The notes under the pieces are model-generated. The model was not told where the DNA came from. It saw nothing but the letters and a program-made list of their open reading frames with translations, and searched no databases. The translations under genes were made by a program, and so were the position numbers. A stretch of DNA of 64,000 nt from DASXKD01 sp963762735 (GTDB lineage: Bacteria; Actinomycetota; Actinomycetes; Streptosporangiales; Streptosporangiaceae), in NCBI GenBank assembly GCA_963762735.1, contig CAVXMG010000031.1, forward strand, positions 1-64,000, written 5' to 3'. Below are positions 59,853 to 64,000 of this stretch, one piece after another. Position 1 is the stretch's first letter, and every line of letters starts with the position of its first letter.

Positions 59853-59897
59853 GCACATCGGCAGTGATGCGTATTCGGCCTGCGGTAAATGACTACG
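59853..59897 (-). promoter_or_regulatory. Conserved upstream element, copy B
   Basis: The partner of the element at 59094-59140, 108 bp upstream of the barrel-protein start. It also lies about 85 bp upstream of the divergent LuxR-type regulator, which might therefore be controlled from the same site. Confidence 0.5.
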
Positions 59898-59980
59898 AGT
59901 CCGCTGGGCCGCGGCGCGGGCCCGGCGCGCCAGCTCTTCCGCTATCGACACAGACACCCCAGACCCGGACACTTTCCTAT

Positions 59981-62880
59981 GTGGCTGGATCGTTGCCGAT
60001 CGTGGGGCGGTCCGCGGAGCGGGCGCTCCTGTCCGACGCGTACGCGCGAGCAGCCGCGGGCGAGCCGCAGGTGCTGCTCATCACCGGGACCGCCGGAATC
60101 GGCAAGACCAGGCTGGCCGAGGAGCTGAGCCGGGAGGCAGGCCAGGCCGGGGCACAGGTGCTGGCCGGGGAGTCGGCGCCGCTCGCCGGGGCCGCGCTGG
60201 CCTACGGGCCCTTCGTCGCCGCGCTGGGGGAGCAGGCCCCGTGGCTGCTGGACGACGACGGGCCGGGCGACATGCTCGCCGCCCGGCACCGGCTGTTCGT
60301 GCGCGTGCTCGGGCTGCTCGGCGACCTCGCGGCCGCCGGCCCGTTAATGCTGGTGCTTGAGGACCTGCACTGGGCCGATGAGTCCTCCCGCGAACTGCTG
60401 GCGTTCCTGGCCGTCCGGCTGCGCCGGGGCTCGGTGCTGCTGATCGCCACGGTGCGCGACGAAGACCTGGATAGCGGGCAGCGGCGCTGGCTCACCGAGA
60501 TGGAGCGCCGCCCCGGCGTGAGCCGGGTGCGGCTGACCGGCCTGTCGGACGCCGAGGTCGCCGAACTGGTCACCGGCCTGTTCCCCGATGGCGTCAGCGC
60601 CGACCAGGTGGCCGCGGTGGTTTCGGCCGCCGGTGGCAATCCGCTGTACGCCAGGGAACTCGCCAGCGCGGGCCCGGAGGGCCCGCCCACCTCGATCGCC
60701 GAGGCGGTGCTGGCCCGCGCGGTCGCGCTCGAGTGAACCGGCCCGGGCGGTGGTGGACCAGGTATCGGTCGCCGACGGCGGAATGTCCCATGAATTGCTC
60801 GCCGCGACCGTCCCGCTGGCGGAGCCGCCGCTGCTCGCCGCCGCCCGGGAGGCGGTCACGTCGGGACTGCTCAGCGCCGAGGGCGACGGATACGTCTTTT
60901 CGCACGGGCTGATCAGGCAGGTGCTTTACGATCACCTGCTGCCGGGCGAACGCCGTCGGCTGCACCGGTCCCTTGCCGAGGCGCTCGCTGCGCGAGCCGA
61001 TGTGAGCCAGGGCAGCCTGGCCCAGCACTGGCAACTGGCCGGCTGCCCGGACCGGGCTGCCGCCGCGGCACTCGCCGCGGCGCGCCAGGCTGTGTCGGCA
61101 CACGCCTACCCGGAGGCCGCCAGGGACTACGCACTGGCCATCGAACTGGAGTCCTGGCTGCCCGAGGCGGGCCTGGCGTTGTTCGAGGAAGCGGCGCAGG
61201 CCGCCAGCTGGGCGGGGGATCCGGAGCGTGCCGCCGAATGGGTAACTGCGGCGCTGGCCCGATCCGATGCCTCGCCCTCGGATCGACCGGGTCCGGCGCC
61301 TGGAACGGCTCGGGCGGTACCGGTGGGAGGCCGGCGACCCGCATGCCGCCGCCGAAGCCAGCCAGGAGGCGGTGGCGCTGCTGCCGGACGGCCCGCCGTC
61401 GCGTTGCGGGCCCGGATCCTCGCCGCGCTCGCGACTCACCGCATGCTGCTCGGCGAGTTCGACGAGGCCTTGCCCGATCGCGGAGCGGGCCGTCGCCGAG
61501 GCACGGCAGGCCGGCGCGGTTTCCGAGCAGGCGCACGGCCTGGCGACGCTGGGCGTCCTGCTGGCCCAGCGCGGGCGATCCGGACGCGGGGATCGCGGCG
61601 CTGCGCACGTCGTTCAGCCTCGCGCGCGGGACCGGCAACGTCGAAGACGTCGTCCGCGCCGCGGCCAGCCACATGTACCTACTGTGCACCGTCGGCCGCT
61701 TCACGGAGGCTCTAGAGGTGGGGCCGGTTGGCCGGGCAGGCCGCCCGGTCCCTGGGCGCGCCGCCCTCGCTGACCTCAGGCCTGGACAACAACACCGCCG
61801 CGGTCCTCACCGCGACCGGGCGGTGGGCCGAAGCCGAACAGCTGCTGGCCGAACTGGTCGATGAGTCCGCCGCCAAGGCCGTCAGGTACCTGGAGCTCAT
61901 GCAACTGGAGCTGGCCGTCGGCCAGGGCGACGACGCCGCGGGCGGCGAAGCTGGCCACGGCGCTGGACAAGGCGCCCGCCGGATCCCAGGCTCACGGCCC
62001 GCTGCACGCCTGCCTCGCCGAGCAGGCGCTGAATGCGGGGGACCTGGCTGCGGCCACCGACGAGGTGCTGGCCGGGCTCGGCGGCGCTGGAGGGCACAGC
62101 CTGGTCCGACGCGGAGATCCGGCTGCTCGCCGCCGGTGCCAGGGCCGCCGCGGACCTCGCAGGCGCTGCCCGAGGCGGCGCGGCCCAGGGATATGGCGGA
62201 ACTCTGGGAGCCGACGGCGGCCACGTTCGCCGCCCGGGCCAAGGCCATCTGGCGGCCGCACGGCGGCGGCGGCCTGCCGTTGCCGCGTTCGGGCTGCTGG
62301 CCGCGGCCGAGCAGGCCCGCCAGCACGGCGCCGATGACCGGGCGACGTGGCGGGGCGTGGCCGAATGCCTGGCAGGCGGCGGGCCAGCCGTACCGGGAGG
62401 CATACGCGCGGCTGCGCGAGGCCGAGGCCGCAGTCCGGGCCGGGCGGCGGGACCAGGCCGTCCGGGCCCTGGCCACCGGCCAGGCCCTGGCCCGCGGGCT
62501 GCCGTCAGCGCCGTTGCTCCGCCTGGCCGGGGAACTGGCCCGGCGGGCGCGGCTGGCCGCGCGGCCCCGGCAGCCGGACCCGGGGCCGCTGTGGGCCCGG
62601 CGCGGTTTGACCTGACCGGGCGGGAGACCGAGGTGCTGGCCCTGCTCACCAAGGGGGACAGCAACCGCCAGATCGCGCGCGCGCTGTTCATCAGCGAGCG
62701 GACGGTCGCCGTGCATGTGTCCCGGATTCTTGACAAGCTGGGGGTACGAAACCGCACCGAGGCGGCAATGGTCGGCGCCCGGCTGGCGTTCGCCCAGCCC
62801 CCCCGCAGGCACGGCCCGAGGACCGGCATGCGCAACCCGAGGAGGAGCGCCAGTGGACGCGGAACTTCGATAGGAAATGA
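59981..62880 (+). pseudogene. Large LuxR/LAL-type ATPase regulator broken by about twelve frameshifts
   Basis: A LAL-type regulator. The AAA domain is intact in the first frame: LPIVGRSAERALLSDAYARA, VLLITGTAGIGKTRLAEELS (Walker A), MLVLEDLHWADESSRELLAF (Walker B), to a TGA at 60736. The tetratricopeptide-like middle continues in pieces that hop between all three frames (VSVADGGMSHELLAATVPLA, YRWEAGDPHAAAEASQEAVA, VAEARQAGAVSEQAHGLATL, LDNNTAAVLTATGRWAEAEQ, LHACLAEQALNAGDLAAATD). The C-terminal LuxR HTH (FDLTGRETEVLALLTKGDSN, ALFISERTVAVHVSRILDKL) is intact. Conserved sequence between breaks favours sequence errors or very recent decay. The start GTG 59981 is a guess. Confidence 0.75.
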
Positions 62881-63324
62881 CCCAGCCACCTGGTATTTCG
62901 CGCCGACCGGCTACGACAAGGTCGCCGCCGGGCTCGGGCAGCCGGTGCCCCGTTCGCGATCGACGTCATCGCGCCGCTCCAGGGCCGGCTCGTGCTGCAC
63001 CCCCAGGCCGCGGGAAAGGTGGCACTGACGCTGCCGATCAGCCCGGTCGGCTGGAACCCCAGCGGCGTCTGCTGGCCCAAGTCACCGTTGCTGTACGTCT
63101 CGTCGGCGACCGGTCCCACCCACGCCAACCCCGGATACACCCTGGCCCGCGGCTACCAGCTGGCCGCGCTGGAGGAGGAGATCCTCACCGCGATGGCGCA
63201 GGGCGGCATCGTCACGGTCATGCTGGACGAGGCCCTGGGCAAGGGGATGCTGTCACTCAGCGGTGCCACGCTTGCCTATGCGGTGCTCTGCCCACCCACT
63301 GCGGCACCTACCGCGGCTGGCTGA
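62853..63324 (+). CDS. Hypothetical protein, frameshifted
   Basis: A probable small gene that I cannot identify. A GAGGAGGAG site precedes GTG 62853 (VDAELR). The reading then passes through NDPATWYFAPTGYDKVAAGL in a second frame and FAIDVIAPLQGRLVLHPQAA, GWNPSGVCWPKSPLLYVSSA and GYQLAALEEEILTAMAQGGI in a third, ending at 63324. Two one-base slips are needed. The C-terminal part, LDEALGKGMLSLSGATLAYA, looks like a compact alpha/beta protein. It lies directly upstream of bldG on the same strand. Confidence 0.35.
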
Positions 63325-63523
63325 TCCGCCGTCACCACCGAAACCCCTGGCAACAAACGGCGCCCTGTGTCGAGGGCGGGGTGCCGCGGAGCGTGAACTC
63401 GTGTAGACATGACGTCAGCGCGTGATTGAATGCGCGACGGGGTTTGCCCGTGCCTCGGGGGAGGCGGCGGGCGGGACGCCAACACAGGCGACGACGGACG
63501 ACCGCATGGCGCGGGAGGATTTT

Positions 63524-63874
63524 GTGGACTTGAAGCTGGAGCATCACACGACGGACGGGATCGAGGTCGTCGATGTCGAGGGCGAGATCGACGTCTATAC
63601 CGCGCCGCGGTTGCGTGAGCTTCTCATCGACCTGGTGAACGGCGGGCACTACCAGCTCGTGGTGAACATGGAGAAGGTGGAGTTCCTTGATTCCACCGGC
63701 TTGGGCGTGCTCGTCGGCGGCCTCAAGCGCGTCCGTGCGCACGACGGCTCGCTGGACCTGGTGTGCACGCAGGAGCGCATCCTGAAGATCTTCAGGATCA
63801 CCGGGCTGACCAAGGTCTTCGGCATCCATGACGGCGTGGACGAGGCCATCGCCGCCCGGAAGTCGGAGAAGTGA
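63524..63874 (+). CDS. bldG: Anti-sigma-factor antagonist (BldG-type STAS protein)
   Basis: A 116-residue STAS-domain protein. The GTG at 63524 has GGGAGGA six bases upstream and gives an N terminus (VDLKLEHHT) in register with BldG; earlier in-frame starts add unconserved sequence. Conserved blocks: VEGEIDVYTAPRLRELLIDL, VVNMEKVEFLDSTGLGVLVG (phospho-acceptor Ser in DSTG), GLKRVRAHDGSLDLVCTQER and ILKIFRITGLTKVFGIHDGV, nearly the Streptomyces BldG sequence. In Streptomyces BldG is needed for aerial growth and antibiotic production and is switched by phosphorylation of that Ser. The partner kinase gene begins 20 bp downstream. Confidence 0.93.
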   Translation: MDLKLEHHTTDGIEVVDVEGEIDVYTAPRLRELLIDLVNGGHYQLVVNMEKVEFLDSTGLGVLVGGLKRVRAHDGSLDLVCTQERILKIFRITGLTKVFGIHDGVDEAIAARKSEK

Positions 63875-63893
63875 CGCCGCACCATCGCAGATC

Positions 63894-64000
63894 ATGCCCA
63901 CCGTGGAGATGACGTTCACGCCGTTGCCTGCGCATGTGCGCACGGCGCGGCTGGTAGCCACGGCCGTGGCACGGCGCAGCGGCGTGCCAGAAGCGCTGCT
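63894..64000 (+). CDS. Anti-sigma factor/serine kinase (HATPase), 5' end only
   Basis: The start of a gene cut by the window edge. The visible 35 residues, TVEMTFTPLPAHVRTARLVA and TAVARRSGVPEALL, match the N terminus of RsbW/SpoIIAB-like ATP-binding anti-sigma factors that sit directly after bldG in actinomycetes. It would phosphorylate the BldG protein and sequester a sigma factor. The ATG at 63894 follows the bldG stop by 19 bp, so the two are cotranscribed. Confidence 0.75.
   Translation, partial: MPTVEMTFTPLPAHVRTARLVATAVARRSGVPEAL

Noticed and set aside
1..64000. Insertion sequences, transposases or CRISPR arrays
   Set aside because: None seen on either strand; the only mobile-element hints are the tRNA fragment and dispersed GC palindromes.

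Overview
This window is high-GC actinobacterial chromosome, most likely from a filamentous, sporulating actinomycete of the Streptosporangiales or a relative. The evidence is GTG starts with GGAGG ribosome sites, a BldG-type anti-sigma antagonist, an Nth / CoA-pyrophosphatase / MarP-like protease / DUF1998 helicase neighbourhood typical of actinomycetes, a DUF574-type methyltransferase, and many secreted repeat proteins. The left end carries only the 3' half of a tRNA-Thr, which looks like an integration scar.

Region 0.1-16.9 kb is a mixed accessory and housekeeping stretch. It holds secreted beta-barrel and beta-propeller proteins, two TetR regulators with clear palindromic operators, a LuxR-type HTH protein, two SAM methyltransferases, a lipoprotein, a secreted GH26-like hydrolase, a secreted phosphoesterase (frameshifted), citrate synthase, an L,D-transpeptidase-like protein and a sensor histidine kinase.

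Region 17.0-31.8 kb is the highlight: a bacterial microcompartment (BMC) locus. A divergent APC permease faces a long plus-strand operon: PLP phospho-lyase/aminotransferase, CoA-acylating aldehyde dehydrogenase, BMC-T, an unknown protein with a probable encapsulation peptide, BMC-P, BMC-H, a second BMC-T, an aminoalcohol kinase-like protein, an SDR, and a GntR/HutC regulator. This matches the Rhodococcus/Mycobacterium (RMM) aminopropanol-type compartment. It is followed, apparently in the same operon, by a coenzyme-B12 diol dehydratase whose large and medium subunits are fused (PduCD), its small subunit (PduE), and a frameshifted reactivase large subunit. Inferred logic: aminopropanol (kinase, then phospho-lyase) and 1,2-propanediol (dehydratase) both yield propionaldehyde, which the aldehyde dehydrogenase converts to propionyl-CoA inside one shell.

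Region 32.0-41.5 kb holds a Tat-exported PHP-domain protein, a Gfo/Idh oxidoreductase (frameshifted) divergent from a DapA-family lyase, an XRE regulator paired with a ClpP-like protein lacking catalytic residues, and a five-gene minus-strand MoxR/DUF58/DUF4129 operon. Region 41.7-47.6 kb holds a TPP riboswitch driving an NCS1 permease and an APH-type kinase (a thiamine uptake/salvage candidate), a luciferase-like flavin oxidoreductase, a DUF1275 membrane protein and a GT-C glycosyltransferase. Region 47.9-57.8 kb is the conserved core (ComF-like PRTase, Nth, NUDIX, MarP-like protease, DUF309, epoxide hydrolase, holin-like protein, HAD hydrolase, DUF1998 helicase). Region 58-64 kb has two secreted proteins with a shared upstream element, a LuxR/LAL regulator broken into about a dozen frame segments, bldG, and the start of its partner anti-sigma kinase.

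At least nine otherwise well-conserved genes carry apparent single-base frameshifts, so base-level sequence errors are likely. Frameshift-based conclusions (pseudogenes, split proteins, lost stops) should be read with that in mind. The window is also rich in short tandem duplications and GC palindromes in intergenic and linker DNA.
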